Both the position numbers and the translations under genes were made by a program. Below are positions 34,538-46,400 of a stretch of 64,000 bases of DNA, piece after piece. Position 1 is the first letter of the stretch; each line of letters opens with the position of its first letter. The stretch covers positions 26,525,342-26,589,341 of the forward strand of contig NC_035172.2 of NCBI RefSeq assembly GCF_001659605.2. Reading direction: 5' to 3'. A model generated the notes under the pieces. It did no database searches. It saw only the letters and a list, made by a program, of their open reading frames with translations, and had not been told where the DNA came from. This DNA comes from Manihot esculenta. Lineage: Eukaryota > Streptophyta > Magnoliopsida > Malpighiales > Euphorbiaceae.

Positions 34538-36514
34538 ATGATGGAGACATTGGCAAGTTCTATGCAAAGCATCCAACAGCAGATAGAACAAATGACCACC
34601 TCATTAAATGCAAACATGTTAAGGAGAGAGGAAGAGTTTCAAGATGATGAGACAAATGATGAAAGTTCACAAGTACAACAACAAGCTGCTGAAGAGAAAC
34701 AACCAGAAAATTGTTTGCCTAAACAAACTGATCAAACAGAATCTTTTGATAATTTAGATATCATTGATTGTTTGAGTGAAAATATTTTTTTTGTAAATCA
34801 AGATGATATACTAAATGATGATCTTTGCAGGAATGAGAGCCAGAAAGAGTCGAAACTTAAGGAAATAGTTTGCAGCATCCACCAGATGAACTGCAAACCA
34901 CTACAGGAAGTACGAAAACCAATTGCACCACTTCAGAATGGAGTACAGACCATCCCTGCGCAAGAAGAGGCATCTGAAAGCCTCTCAGGCGCGCCCATTC
35001 AGCTTCCCATGCAAATTAGCTCTCTTCCACCTCCCTTTCAGCGAAGTCCTACGCAAAAGGAAGCTTCTGAATCCAGTTCTGCGCCATCTCCTTTGCAGTC
35101 AAGTCTTGCACAGAAGGAGACTTCTGAAACCACCTCTGCGCAGACACCTTTGCAACATCTCTCAGAATCTGAAGAATACAAGAATGACCACCTTGAACAA
35201 ATCTTCCTTGCCCAATCTGATGAGCCATGGTACGTAGACTTGGTAAACTACTTAGCCACAGGTAACTTGCCTTCTGACATGCCAAAGCACACCAAAGATA
35301 AGATAAAGAAAGATGCCAAATACTATGTTTGGGATGAGCCATATTTGTGGAAACATTGTGCTGACCAAATGATAAGGAGATGTATTCCAGACCAAGAAAT
35401 AGTTTCAGTACTCACTTTTTGTCACTCATATAGTTGTGGTGGACACTTTGGTCTTAGAAAAACTGCTCATAAGATACTTGAAAGTGGTCTATTTTGGCCC
35501 ACTATTTTTCGAGATGCTTTTATGTTTTGCAGATCATGTGCTAGGTGTCAACAAACTGGAAATATGAGCAAAAGAAATCAAATGCCACAGAACCCCATCA
35601 TGGTCTGTGAGGTGTTTGATGTGTGGGGCATAGACCTCATGGGCCCATTCCCACCATCCTTTGGATACACCTACATCATCCTTGCAGTGGATTATGTATC
35701 CAAATGGGTGGAAGCTAGAGCAACAAAGACTGATGATGCCAAGGCCGTAGTAGACTTTATCAGGACCCACATCTTTGCCAGACATGGAGTACCAAAGGCA
35801 ATCATCAGTGATAGAGGGACCCATTTTTGCAACAAGGTAGTGGAAAGCCTCCTCAGGAAACACAATGTGATCCATAGAACATCCACAGCCTACCACCCTC
35901 AGACAAATGGAAAAGCTAAAGTATCCAATAGAGAAATCAAGGCCATCCTTGAGAAGACAATCTCCCCTAACCGAAAAGATTGGAGTGCCAGACTAGAAGC
36001 TGTTTTATGGGCCTACCGAACAGCTTACAAGACTCTCATAGGCATGTCCCCTTACCGATTGGTCTATGGGAAAGCTTGCCACCTTCCAGTCGAGCTTAAA
36101 CACAAGGCATATTGGGCTGTAAAGAATTGCAACATGGACCTCAAGGAAGCTGGACACCACCGCAAATTGCAACTGCAAGAGCTAGAGGAAATAAGACGAG
36201 ACGCATATGAGAACTCTTAGAACTACAAAGCAAAAACCAAAGTCACCCATGACAGTCATCTTTCAAGAAAACAATTTGAGGTTGGTGATAAAGTCTTACT
36301 CTTTGACTCTCGTTTAAAATTGTTTCCAGGAAAGCTACGATCTAGGTAGATTGGACCATTCATTGTGAAACATGCCTACCCCCATGGAGCTGTAGACATC
36401 AAAAGCATAGAAACTGGAAAAATCTTCAAAGTAAATGGGCATCGATTGAAACCATATTATGAAGGATTCGCAGTGCAAGTAGTGGAAGAAATTCCACTTT
36501 CTCGGTCTGAATAG
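34538..36514 (+). pseudogene. T unit 1 linker-integrase, catalytic Glu changed to Lys
   Basis: A 560-codon open stretch (34538-36220), then integrase C-terminal text to 36514 after a TAG at 36218-36220 and another near 36352. Residues 1-60 continue gag. CLPKQTDQT and [10 protein letters not shown] mark where the protease was removed. Residues ~130-215 are a Pro/Ser/Gln linker with repeated AQ(K/E)E(A/T)SE(S/T). Integrase follows: HHCC zinc-binding motif (~296-335, [21 protein letters not shown]), then core GIDLMGPF and SDRGTHF (D425). The third acidic residue of D-X35-E is Lys here (AAA, 35918-35920); unit 2 has GAA. Integrase joins cDNA to the chromosome; this copy should be inactive. The C-terminal [16 protein letters not shown] ... 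[10 protein letters not shown] is recognisable. Confidence 0.88.
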
Positions 36515-37480
36515 TGATCATGCCATGCACACCACACCCCAAGAGAGTATTCAGATTCCTTTGTTCTCTTCTTTTCTTTTACATTGAGGACAATGCATGA
36601 TTTAGGTGTGGGGTGCATATTTCTGAATATTTATTTTTGTTTATTTTTGCTTTAATTTTCAGTTTGAATTTTTGTTTTCATTTTCAGTGTGATTTTTTTT
36701 CAAATTTTTCGTTTTTGCTTTCAATAACACACAACCTTCTTCTTCTTTTTTATTTGCTCTACTCAAACTGATGAACTATGTTGGATGAGTTTTTTCTTTC
36801 CATGACCCCATTGATGTGATAACTCTTTAAACTTATGTTGAATCAATTGCAGTGAGTTGTATTCATGTTTGAGAATTGCCTTTTGAATTGAATCTTTGAG
36901 TTTGCCATGGTGAAAAATATATTGATGACCCTCAATTGATGAGAATAAATTGAAAGTTGTGTGAATGAACTTAATGTGACTTGATTTAGCAATTAGTGTT
37001 GATTTGCCCAAATCATTGAGAGAAAAAAAATTCAGCAAAGGCAAAGACCTCAAAAGCACATATAAAAAAAAAACTGTTCCAATGGTCAAAAGACTATGAA
37101 CAAGAGCTAATAGCCACTTGGACAAGTGACCAACTGAAAATCTAAAACTTTCACATCAATAGGTTGGTGACTTGTTCAAGCGAAAATAAAAGTGCAAAAA
37201 GCTTGAATAAAGTACTTCAAGGTAAGGGCAAGTCACTCTGAAAGCTAGGAAAGGTCTTAACAAACATGTGCATGTATGGTCTCTCTTGAGAAAAACAAAT
37301 CCTAGCCATGGTAAGCAAAGGGAAACAAGGAAAGAAGGTAAGTAATCTTCATGCATATATTCTTCACTGCAATGCTTCAAAATAGGTGTCTTGAGTAAGA
37401 GCTTAAGTGGTAATAAGGATCTAGAGCAAGGAAAACTTATTTGACTATGTTTGTTTGCTTGGGGACAAGCAAAAGGCTAA
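36515..37480 (+). other. T unit 1 3' non-coding region
   Basis: Contains ACATTGAGGACAATGCATGA and AGGTGTGGGGTGCAT near 36580-36618, a second polypurine-like module ~880 bases upstream of the true one. The rest is T-rich then A-rich sequence, including TGATTTGCCCAAATCATTGA near 37002. It is homologous to E0 1-1264 and, in reverse, to E2 24424-25393. Confidence 0.75.
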
Positions 37481-37493
37481 GTGTGGGGGTATT
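37481..37493 (+). other. T unit 1 polypurine tract
   Basis: GTGTGGGGGTATT immediately before LTR B. Confidence 0.85.
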
Positions 37494-39216
37494 TGATAGA
37501 ACATATTTTAGTCCTTTTTATCTTCATATTATTGATAATTATTTACATGATTTCTGCTTAATTTAGTGCTCTTAGCATTATTTTGCAGAAAATGGTGTAA
37601 AAGGACATTTTGGAGAAAATACCCCTAAAACTGCCTTATTTGGAGCAAAAGAGAGCAAGTCTGCCAAGTTGAATTCAAGTCAAGCTAAATATGGAAAGTT
37701 CTAAATAATGAAAGTGGCAAAGAAGGAAAGAACATTCAGCCAAAGCAATTTGAAATTCGAATTTCAAATCAGCAAGTTGCCTTTTCCTTATTCAAGAAGC
37801 CATATCTCAAGTTGCCATAATTGAAAAGCCAAAGAAGGAAAGTATTTTGAAATTTAAATCTCCAAGATTCATATTCAGATATTGGATTTCAAGATCCAGC
37901 TCATTCAAGAAGCCAAATCTTGAAGATCACATGTTTCCCACTTCATGCCATGCACATTCAACATTCAAAATTCAAAAGGAGGCTCCACCTTCCTTATTAG
38001 TGCATGGGCAGCCTCTTGACTCTTTAGGCAACATCTTGAAGATCTTGGGCAGTAATTAAAAGACCAAAGAGCCCTCACTTGCAATTCAAAACATGCTCTA
38101 CATTTTTGCCTTAACACATGCACAAAGAAGGCACATGTTCAACCAAGGGCACTTTAGGAAGTCTCTAAAAGATCCATGAGCTGTCAAGAGACCTTGGGAA
38201 GCCTCTCAACACCTATTTAAAAGGCCTCAAGAACACAAGAAGAGACAGAATTCAACTCTCCAAATTCGGCCAAGCAAGGGCAGCCACACTCCAAGGGGCT
38301 TCTCCCCTCAATTTCGGTTCTTCTTTCTTCTTTTCTTTAATTTTCTGTTTTGGTTCAGCCATGAGTGGCTGAAACCTTAATTCTAGTTGAAGTTTGGTTG
38401 AAACTAAGGTTGTTTAAAAGGTTGTGAGATCTGAACATAAAGTGTTTGCTTTTGGTTTATTCAATATTCATGTAATTGTGCTTAATTCTAAAGATTGCTT
38501 TGTTGTTTTGATCAAATTGGCCACTTGATTCTTGATTGCAAAGTTAATTGATTGTTGATTAGGATATTTGTTAGTTCGTAATTGCTGGAAATATTCTGAT
38601 CTAAGAACACTTGGTGTAAAAACTAAGGAATTGCATGATCTAGCAACATCTCATGCTTTTGAGTAGCTAGGGTTAGATCTCTCTCATTCTTTATGCAATT
38701 GACAATTGTTTTGATGCCTAAGGCCCAAGGACGTTCCTTGGCAATTTGTTAATTAGTAATTGATTAGAGGACGTTCCCTATTTAATTTAATCATAAGGAG
38801 AGACATGGTGGTGTGAAGCATTTTCCACCCCCATAACTAATCTATTGAATGAATTAAGAAAACCTAAGTTTCAATGATCAACCCAAACAACCAAAGTGGA
38901 TCCATATCTTCAGCTAGACTTTTCTCATATTGATTTCTTCTTTTATTGTAATTACTTGCTGTTTCAATTACTTTGAAATAGTTGTTAGTCAAATCATCTC
39001 AAAAAACCCCTTTTTACTTTCTTGCACTTTATCTTTGTTCTACTTTCAAATAACTTGCTTTCAATTGTGTTTTCAATTGGTTCTCTTGGTCTTGATTGAG
39101 AAAAATAAATAGGTAATCAATTCTCTGTGGATTCGATCCTTCACCACTATCTGCAGTTGTAAATTATTGGTAACCAAGAAGGTTATTTTTGACCGGCTTC
39201 GATAACCGCACTGTCA
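37494..39216 (+). repeat. T LTR B (middle, 1723 bp)
   Basis: Same length and ends as LTR A. It serves as 3' LTR of unit 1 and 5' LTR of unit 2. Its downstream ~1.2 kb follows LTR A rather than C (C alone has a 21-base gap and many private changes). In the first ~400 bases it agrees with C at five sites where A differs. Confidence 0.93.
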
Positions 39217-39221
39217 AAAAT

Positions 39222-39239
39222 TGGCGCTGTTGCGGGGGA
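39222..39239 (+). other. T unit 2 primer binding site, two mismatches
   Basis: TGGCGCTGTTGCGGGGGA differs from the perfect unit 1 site at two positions, as expected for a site no longer under selection. Confidence 0.85.
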
Positions 39240-39267
39240 ATTGATTTTACTTGTTTATTTTTCTTTC

Positions 39268-40615
39268 ATTACCAGATCTGGCACCCTCAACAATGCTACT
39301 GAGCAATTACCTTCTGCACCTACTGTCAAGACTGCTGTTCCGAGAAACAGAACCAGCTGCTGTCCAAAAGGCAGCCATAAGCACTGCTGCTCAAACAACA
39401 CCTGCTGAATTTGTTGCTATCCAAAAAACAGCATATGCAGAAATTACAGAACAAGCGTTACCTGCTGTCCAGGAGATAGCACACACAGAAATTACCTCAA
39501 CAGAACCAGAATTTGCTGCACCAGAATCTGCAGAACCAGCCCTTGCAAACACAGCTGCAGAAATTGCCTAAACAGCCGCTGAGATGGCTGAATTTCATGT
39601 GCAACATGCTGCCCCTGTTCAAAGACCAGCTGGACCCGCTGTACATGCTGATATTGAACCAGAAAATCCAGCCAAGAGGGCACCAATACCAAGAGAAAAA
39701 ACACTGAGAGAGTTGGCAGCCCCTGTTGATGATCAAGCGCTATGGTGCATCACTTACCCACCTTTGACAGCCCCTTTTGAGCTCAAAACAGGTTTGATAC
39801 ATCTACTACCTAAATTTAGAGGTTTGGAGCATGAAAATCCACATAAGCACTTGAAAGAATTTCATTTTTTTTGTTCATCCATGGGACCACAAGGCATATC
39901 TGAAGAGCATGTTAAATTAAGAGCATTCCCATTCTCACTTAATGATTATGCCAAAGATTGATTATTTTACTTGCCACCTAGATCAATCACTTCTTGGGAA
40001 GGTATGGTAAGAGCCTTTCTGAATAAATATTTTCCAACTTCTAAAATAATAGGCATAAGAAGAGAGATTAGTTGCATTAAGCAAGAAGAAACTGAAGATT
40101 TTCATGATTACTGGGAAAGATTTAATAGATTGTGTACAAATTGTCCTCAACATGACATTTCAGAAAGATCACTCATAGAATTCTTCTGTGGAGGTTTGCT
40201 ACCATCCGAAAGGAAATTCATTGATGTAGCATGTAGAGGTTCAATTAAAGATAGCACACCTCAAGAAATTAGAGAGTTGATTTCAAGACTTGCAGTAGCA
40301 TCTAGACAATATGAAGATGAAAAGCAATTGCAAAAAGGAGTCAATGAGGTAGGTACATCTGTTCTCACTTCTCAAATTTCTGAACTAACCTCTGCTTTGA
40401 AAAGTCTTGTTATAGGTCAAGCTCAACAACTTCATCAAGTACATGCATTTGAAGGATCCTATGGACAACCAAGAAACGATCCTTACCTTGACACCTACAA
40501 TCCATGTTGGGGAGACCATCCGAATTTTGGCTATGCTAGGGCTAACAACTACTAGGACTATCAAGGATATCAAGCCCAACCAGCACCTCCAAGTTCCAAC
40601 CAACACCTTGAGAAG
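39268..40615 (+). pseudogene. gag: T unit 2 gag (no zinc knuckle)
   Basis: Same architecture as unit 1 and the same inherited defects: ATT in place of the start ATG (39268-39270), the early frameshift and a TAA at 39569-39571. It has its own stops: TGA near 39959 where unit 1 has TGG (AKDW), and TAG near 40553 where unit 1 has CAG (NNYQD). It keeps CAA where unit 1 has TAA near 34295. Shared plus private defects date most damage either before the duplication or after it. Confidence 0.87.
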
Positions 40616-42591
40616 ATGATGGAGACATTGGCAAGTTCTATGCAAAGCATCCAACAGCAGATAGAACAAATGACCACCTCATTAAATGCAAACATGTTAA
40701 GGAGAGAGGAAGAGTTTCAAGATGATGAGACAAATGATGAAAGTTCACAAGTACAACAACAAGCTGCTGAAGAGAAACAACCAGAAAATTGTTTGCCTAA
40801 ACAAACTGATCAAACAGAATCTGTTGATAATTTAGATATCATTGATTGTTTGAGTGAAAATGTATTTTTTGTAAATCAAGATGATATACTAAATGATGAT
40901 CTTTGCAGGAATGAGAGCCAGAAAGAGTCGAAACTTAAGGAAATAGTTTGCAGCATCCACCAGATGAACTGCAAACCACTACAGGAAGTACGGAAACCAG
41001 TTGCACCACTTCAGAATGGAGTACAGACCATCCCTGCGCAAGAAGAGGCATCTAAAAGCCTCTCAGGCGCGCCCATTCAGCTTCCCATGCAAATTAGCTC
41101 TCTTCCACCTCCCTTTCAGCCAAGTCCTGCGCAAAAGGAAGCTTCTGAATCCAGTTCTGCGCCATCTCCTTTGCAGTCAAGTCTTGCACAGAAGGAGACT
41201 TTTGAAACCACCTCTGCGCAGACACCTTTGCAACATCTCTCAAAATCTGAAGAATACAAGAATGACCACCTTGAACAAATCTTCCTTGCCCAATCTGATG
41301 AGCCATGGTACGCAGACATGGTAAACTACTTAGCCACAGGTAACTTGCCTTCTGACATGCCAAAGCACACCAAAGATAAGATAAAGAAAGATGCCAAATA
41401 CTATGTTTGGGATGAGCCATATTTGTGGAAACATTGTGCTGACCAAATGATAAGGAGATGTATTCCAGACCAAGAAATAGCTTCAGTACTCACTTTTTGT
41501 CACTCATATAGTTGTGGTGGACACTTTGGTCTTAGAAAAACTGCTCATAAGATACTTGAAAGTGGTCTGTTTTGGCCCACTATTTTTCGAGATGCTTTTA
41601 TGTTTTGCAGATCATGTGCTAGGTGTCAACAAACTGGAAATATGAGCAAAAGAAATCAAATGCCACAGAACCCCATCATGGTCTGTGAGGTGTTTGATGT
41701 GTGGGGCATAGACTTCATAGGCCCATTCCCACCATCCTTTGGATACACCTACATCATCCTTGCAGTGGATTATGTATCCAAATGGGTGGAAGCTAGAGCA
41801 ACAAAGACTGATGATGCCAAGGCCGTAGTAGACTTTATGAAGACCCACATCTTTGCCAGACATGGAGTACCAAAGGCAATCATCAGTGATAGAGGGACCC
41901 ATTTTTGCAACAAGGTAGTGGAAAGCCTCCTCAGGAAACACAATGTGATCCATAGAACATCCACAGCCTACCACCCTCAGACAAATGGGCAAGCTGAAGT
42001 ATCCAATAGAGAAATCAAGGCCATCCTTGAGAAGACAGTCTCCCCTAACCGAAAAGATTGGAGTGCTAGACTAGAAGCTGCTTTATGGGCCTACCGAACA
42101 GCTTATAAGACTCCCATAGGCATGTCCCCTTACCGATTGGTCTATGGGAAAGCTTGCCACCTTCCAGTCGAGCTTGAACACAAGGCATATTGGGCTGTAA
42201 AGAATTGCAACATGGACCTCAAGGAAGCTGGACACCACCGCAAATTGCAACTGCAAGAGTTAGAGGAAATAAGACGAGACGCATATGAGAACTCTTAGAA
42301 CTACAAAGCATAAACCAAAGCCACCCATGACAGTCATCTTTCAAGAAAACAATTTGAGGTTGGTGATAAAGTCTTACTCTTGACTCTCGTTTAAAATTGT
42401 TTCCAGGAAAGCTACGATCTAGGTAGATTGGACCATTCATTGTGAAACATGCCTACCCCCATGGAGCTGTAGACATCAAAAGCATAGAAACTGGAAAAAT
42501 CTTCAAAGTAAATGGGCATCGATTGAAACCATATTATGAAGGATTCGCAGTGCAAGTAGTGGAAGAAATTCCACTTTCTCGGTCTGAATAG
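40616..42591 (+). pseudogene. T unit 2 linker-integrase with intact D,D-35-E
   Basis: A 560-codon open stretch (40616-42298) with the same layout as unit 1: gag tail, [19 protein letters not shown], Pro/Ser/Gln repeat linker, HHCC motif and integrase core. The catalytic triad is complete: [15 protein letters not shown] and Glu in [11 protein letters not shown] (41996-41998), with 35 residues between the second Asp and Glu. Unit 1 and unit 2 share the TAG at 42296-42298 and a TAG for TGG in R*IGPF. Unit 2 also has a one-base loss near 42380 (CTCTTGACTC versus CTCTTTGACTC) that shifts the C-terminal domain. The core is well kept, but the protein would lack its C-terminal domain. Confidence 0.88.
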
Positions 42592-43560
42592 TGATCATGC
42601 CATGCACACCACACCCCAGGAGAGTATTCAGATTCCTTTGCTCTCTTCTTTTCTTTTACATTGAGGACAATGCATGATTTAGGTGTGGGGTGCATATTTC
42701 TGAATATTTATTTTTGTTTATTTTTGCTTTAATTTTCAGTTTGAATTTTTGTTTTCATTTTTAGTGTGATTTTTTTTCAAATTTTTTGTTTTTGCTTTCA
42801 ATAACACACAACCTTCTTCTTCTTTTTTATTTGCTCTACTTAAACTGATGAACTATGTTGGATGGGTTTTTTCTTTCCATGACCTCATTGATGTGATAAC
42901 TCTTTAAACTTATGTTGAATCAATTGCAGTGAGTTGTATTCATGTTTGAGAATTGCCTTTTGAATTGAATCTTTGAGTTTGCCATGGTGAAAAATATATT
43001 GATGACCCTCAATTTATGAGAATAAATTGAAAGTTGTGTGAATGAACTTAATGTGACTCGATTTAGCAATTAATGTTGATTTGCCCAAATCATTGAGAGA
43101 AAGAAAATTCAGCAAAGGCAAAGACCTCAAAAGCACAAATAAAAAAAAAAAAACTGTTCCAATGGTCAAAAGACTATGAACAAGAGCTAATAGCCACTTG
43201 GACAAGTGACCAACTGAAAATCTAAAACTTTCACATCAATAGGTTGGTGACTTGTTCAAGCGAAAATAAAAGTGCAAAAAGCCTGAATAAAGTACTTCAA
43301 GGTAAGGACAAGTCACTCTGAAAGCTAGAAAAGGTCTTAACAAACATGTGCATGTATGGTCTCTCTTGAGGAAAACAAATCCTAGCCATGGTAAGCAAAG
43401 GGAAACAAGGAAAGAAGGTAAGTAATCTTCATGCATATATTCTTCACTGCAATGCTTCAAAATAGGTGTCTTGAGTAAGAGCTTAAGTGGTAATAAGGAT
43501 CTAGAGCAAGGAAAACTTATTTGACTATGTTTGTTTGCTTGGGGACAAGCAAAAGGCTAA
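42592..43560 (+). other. T unit 2 3' non-coding region
   Basis: Near-copy of 36515-37480, with the second polypurine-like module at about 42681-42693 and scattered private substitutions. No gene. Confidence 0.75.
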
Positions 43561-43573
43561 GTGTGGGGGTATT
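43561..43573 (+). other. T unit 2 polypurine tract
   Basis: GTGTGGGGGTATT immediately before LTR C. Confidence 0.85.
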
Positions 43574-45274
43574 TGATAGAACATATTTTAGTCCTTTTTA
43601 TCTTGATATTATTGATAATTATTTACATGATTTCTGCTTAATTTAGTGCTCTTGGCATTGTTTTGCAGAAAATGGTGTAAAAAGACATTTTGGAGAAAAT
43701 ACCCCTAAAACTGCCTTATTTGGAGCAAAAGAGAGCAAGTCTGCCAAGTTGAATTCAAGTCAAGCTAAATATGGAAAGTTCTAAATAAGGAAAGTGGCAA
43801 AGAAGGAAAGAACATTCAGCCAAAACAATTTGAAATTCGAAATTCAAATCAGCAAGTTGCCTTTTCCTTATTCAAGAAGCCATATCTCAAGTTGCCATAA
43901 TTGAAGAGCCAAAGAAGGAAAGTATTTTGAAATTTAAATCTCCAAGATTCATATTCAGATATTGGATTTCAAGATCCAGCTCATTCAAGAAGCCAAATCT
44001 TGAAGATCACATGTTTCCCACTTCATGCCATGCACATTCAACATTCAAAATTCAAAAGGAGGCTCCACCTTCCTTATTAGTGCATGGGCAGCCTCTTGAC
44101 TCTTTAGGCAACATCTTGAAGATCTTGGGCAGTAATTGAAAGATCAAAGAGCCCTCACTTGTTTTTGCCTTAACACATGCACAAAGAAGGCACATGTTCA
44201 ACCAAGGGCACTTTAGGAAGTCTCTAAAAGATCCATGAGCTGTCAAGAGACCTTGGGCAGCCTCTCAATACCTATTTAAAGGCCTCAAGAACACAAGAAG
44301 AGACAGAATTCAACTCTCCAAATTCGGCCAAGCAAGGGCAGCCACACTCCAAGGGGCTTCTCCCCTCAATTTCGGTTCTTCTTTCTTCTTTTCTTTAATT
44401 TTCTGTTTTGGTTCAGCCATGAGTGGCTGAAACCTTAATTCTAGTTGAAGTTTGGTTGAAACTAAGGTTGTTTAAAAGGTTGTGAGATCTGAACATAAAG
44501 TGTTTGCTTTTGGTTTATTCAATATTCATGTAATTGTGCTTAATTCTAAAGGTTGCTTTGTTGTTTTGATCAAATTGGCCACTTGATTCTTGATTGCAAA
44601 GTTAATTGATTGTTGATTAGAATATTTGTTAGTCCGTAATTGCTGGAAATATTATGATCTAAGAACACTTGGTGTAAAAACTAAGGAATTGCATGATCTA
44701 GCAACATCTCATGCTTTTGAGTAGCTAGGGTTAGATCTCTCTCATTCTTTATGCAATTGACAATTGTTTTGATGCCTAAAGCCCAAGGACGTTCCTTGGC
44801 AATTTGTTAATTAGTAATTGATTAGAGGACGTTCCCTAATTAATTTAATCATAAGGAGAGACATGGTGGTGTGAAGCGTTTTCCACCCCCATAACTAATC
44901 TATTGAATGAATTAAGAAAACCTAAGTTTCAATGATCAACCCAAACAACCAAAGTGGATCCATATCTTCAATTAGACTTTTCTCATATTGATTTCTTCTT
45001 TTATTTTAATTACTTGCTGTTTCAATTACTTTTAGATAGTTATTAGTCAAATCATCTCAAAAACCCCCTTTTTACTTTCTTGCACTTTATCTTTGTTCTA
45101 CTTTCAAATAACTTGCTTTCAATTGTGTTTTCAATTGGTTCTCATGGTCTTGATTGAGAAAAATAAATAGGTAATCAATTCTCTGTGGATTCGATCCTTC
45201 ACCACTATCTGCAGTTGTAAATTGTTGGTAACCAAAAAGGTTATTTTTGACCGGCTTCGACAACTGCACTGTCA
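43574..45274 (+). repeat. T LTR C (1701 bp)
   Basis: Same ends (TGATAGAAC ... CTGTCA). A 21-base deletion at about 44160 and many private substitutions in its downstream two thirds set it apart from A and B. Confidence 0.93.
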
Positions 45275-45279
45275 AACGT

Positions 45280-46400
45280 CCTTGGGCCTTAGGCAACAAA
45301 CAACTGTGAATTGCATTAAGAGATAGAGAGACCTAATTCTAGCTACCCAAACGCATGGTGATATTGCTAGATTATGCAATTTTCTTAGTTTTTACACCAA
45401 GTGTTCTTGTGTTTGAATAATTCCAGCAATTACGGACTAAAAACTATCCAAACTAACAAATTATTACCTTGCAATCAAGATTCAATGGTCCCTATTGTTC
45501 TAAAATAACAAAGCAACAATGACTTTAAGAATGAAATTGCATAAATATTGATAAATAAAAGAAGGACATATAGGTTTAGGTCTCCCAATCCATAAACAAC
45601 TAAAGTTTCACCTTATTCTTCAACTAGAAAAAGGGTTTCAGCCACTCATGGCTGAAACTAATATAAAAGAAAAGAAAGAAAGCAAAAAGAAGGAGAAAAA
45701 GGGCCAATCGGCCTGCTGGTGTGGTGCAGTTGCTGGTGCAGCTTCTGCCGTGGATGAGTGATGATCTCAAGATGATTCGTCTACTGGTTTGCTGGTCCTT
45801 TTATAGACTGGAGTGGCTGCCCTAGGGTTTCCTTGTTGAGTTGGGTCTCCTTTTCCTATTTGGACTTGGATTCTTGGAGGGCATTTTTGTCTTTTTTATT
45901 TTTGGCTTCCCAAATATGTAGGAGAGAGTGCTGAGGTGGAATTATGTGTTGCTGAGCTGTCCCACGTGATTGGAGTGTAAAAAGACTCGTGTTGACTTGG
46001 TCTCCAAGTTTGGCAGATTTGCTGGTTTTCTGATTGCTGGTATTGTTTGCCCGGTGTTGTTTGGGCAAATAGGCTGTCTGTCGTGACTGTTGTCTGCGTG
46101 CTTGGTCCTTGTCTCTGTCTTGCTCCGCTGTTTGCCTAAACAGTCTTGGGCAAACAGTCTGGTCAGTCAGTTATCACTTTTCCTCTTTATTTTAGCTTCA
46201 CTTTGGTTTGGGCAAACAAGTTGGGCAAACCATGCTTGTGCAGTTTTGCTCTCTTTTGGGCAGATTTAAGGCCATTTTTGTCAAATTACCATTTTACTCC
46301 ATTTTCTGCAAAATAAGATCAAAACCACAAAATTAGGCAGAAAATGTGTAAATTAACATAAATATCAATATGGAAAATGGGTCTAAATTTGGCTCTATCA
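45280..46400 (-). repeat. E2 5' LTR, part 2
   Basis: Continues the E2 LTR after the T array and its TSD copy (45275-45279). It ends GGCTCTATCA at 46400, followed by the E2 TSD GTTGT. Confidence 0.92.

Larger units (their letters stand above)
31416..45274 (+). mobile_element. T array: LTR-internal-LTR-internal-LTR tandem of a gag-integrase element
   Basis: Three near-identical LTRs (A 31416-33138, B 37494-39216, C 43574-45274) alternate with two near-identical internal units of 4355 and 4357 bp. The whole 13.9-kb block is flanked by one TSD, AACGT (31411-31415 and 45275-45279), inside the E2 LTR. Each internal unit has PBS, gag without zinc knuckle, a repeat-bearing linker, integrase and a polypurine tract, and no protease, RT or RNase H. 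A single TSD around a three-LTR block is expected if one insertion was enlarged by unequal crossing-over between its LTRs. Confidence 0.93.
22867..46400 (-). mobile_element. E2: non-autonomous Athila-like element on the - strand (gag-PR only)
   Basis: Bounded by LTRs 22867-24423 and 30979-31415 + 45280-46400, with TSD GTTGT at 22862-22866 and 46401-46405. The right (5') LTR is split by the T array. Without nested insertions it is about 8.7 kb. On the - strand the order is LTR, PBS, gag, protease, a long motif-rich spacer, polypurine tract, LTR. I find no reverse transcriptase, RNase H or integrase anywhere between the protease (27316) and the 3' LTR. Movement would depend on a complete relative. 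Confidence 0.9.

Noticed and set aside
31416..45274. The T tandem as an assembly duplication artefact
   Set aside because: The two units and three LTRs each have private substitutions, stops and indels (for example the 21-base gap in LTR C and one-base loss near 42380), so they are distinct sequences; long reads would still be the firm test.
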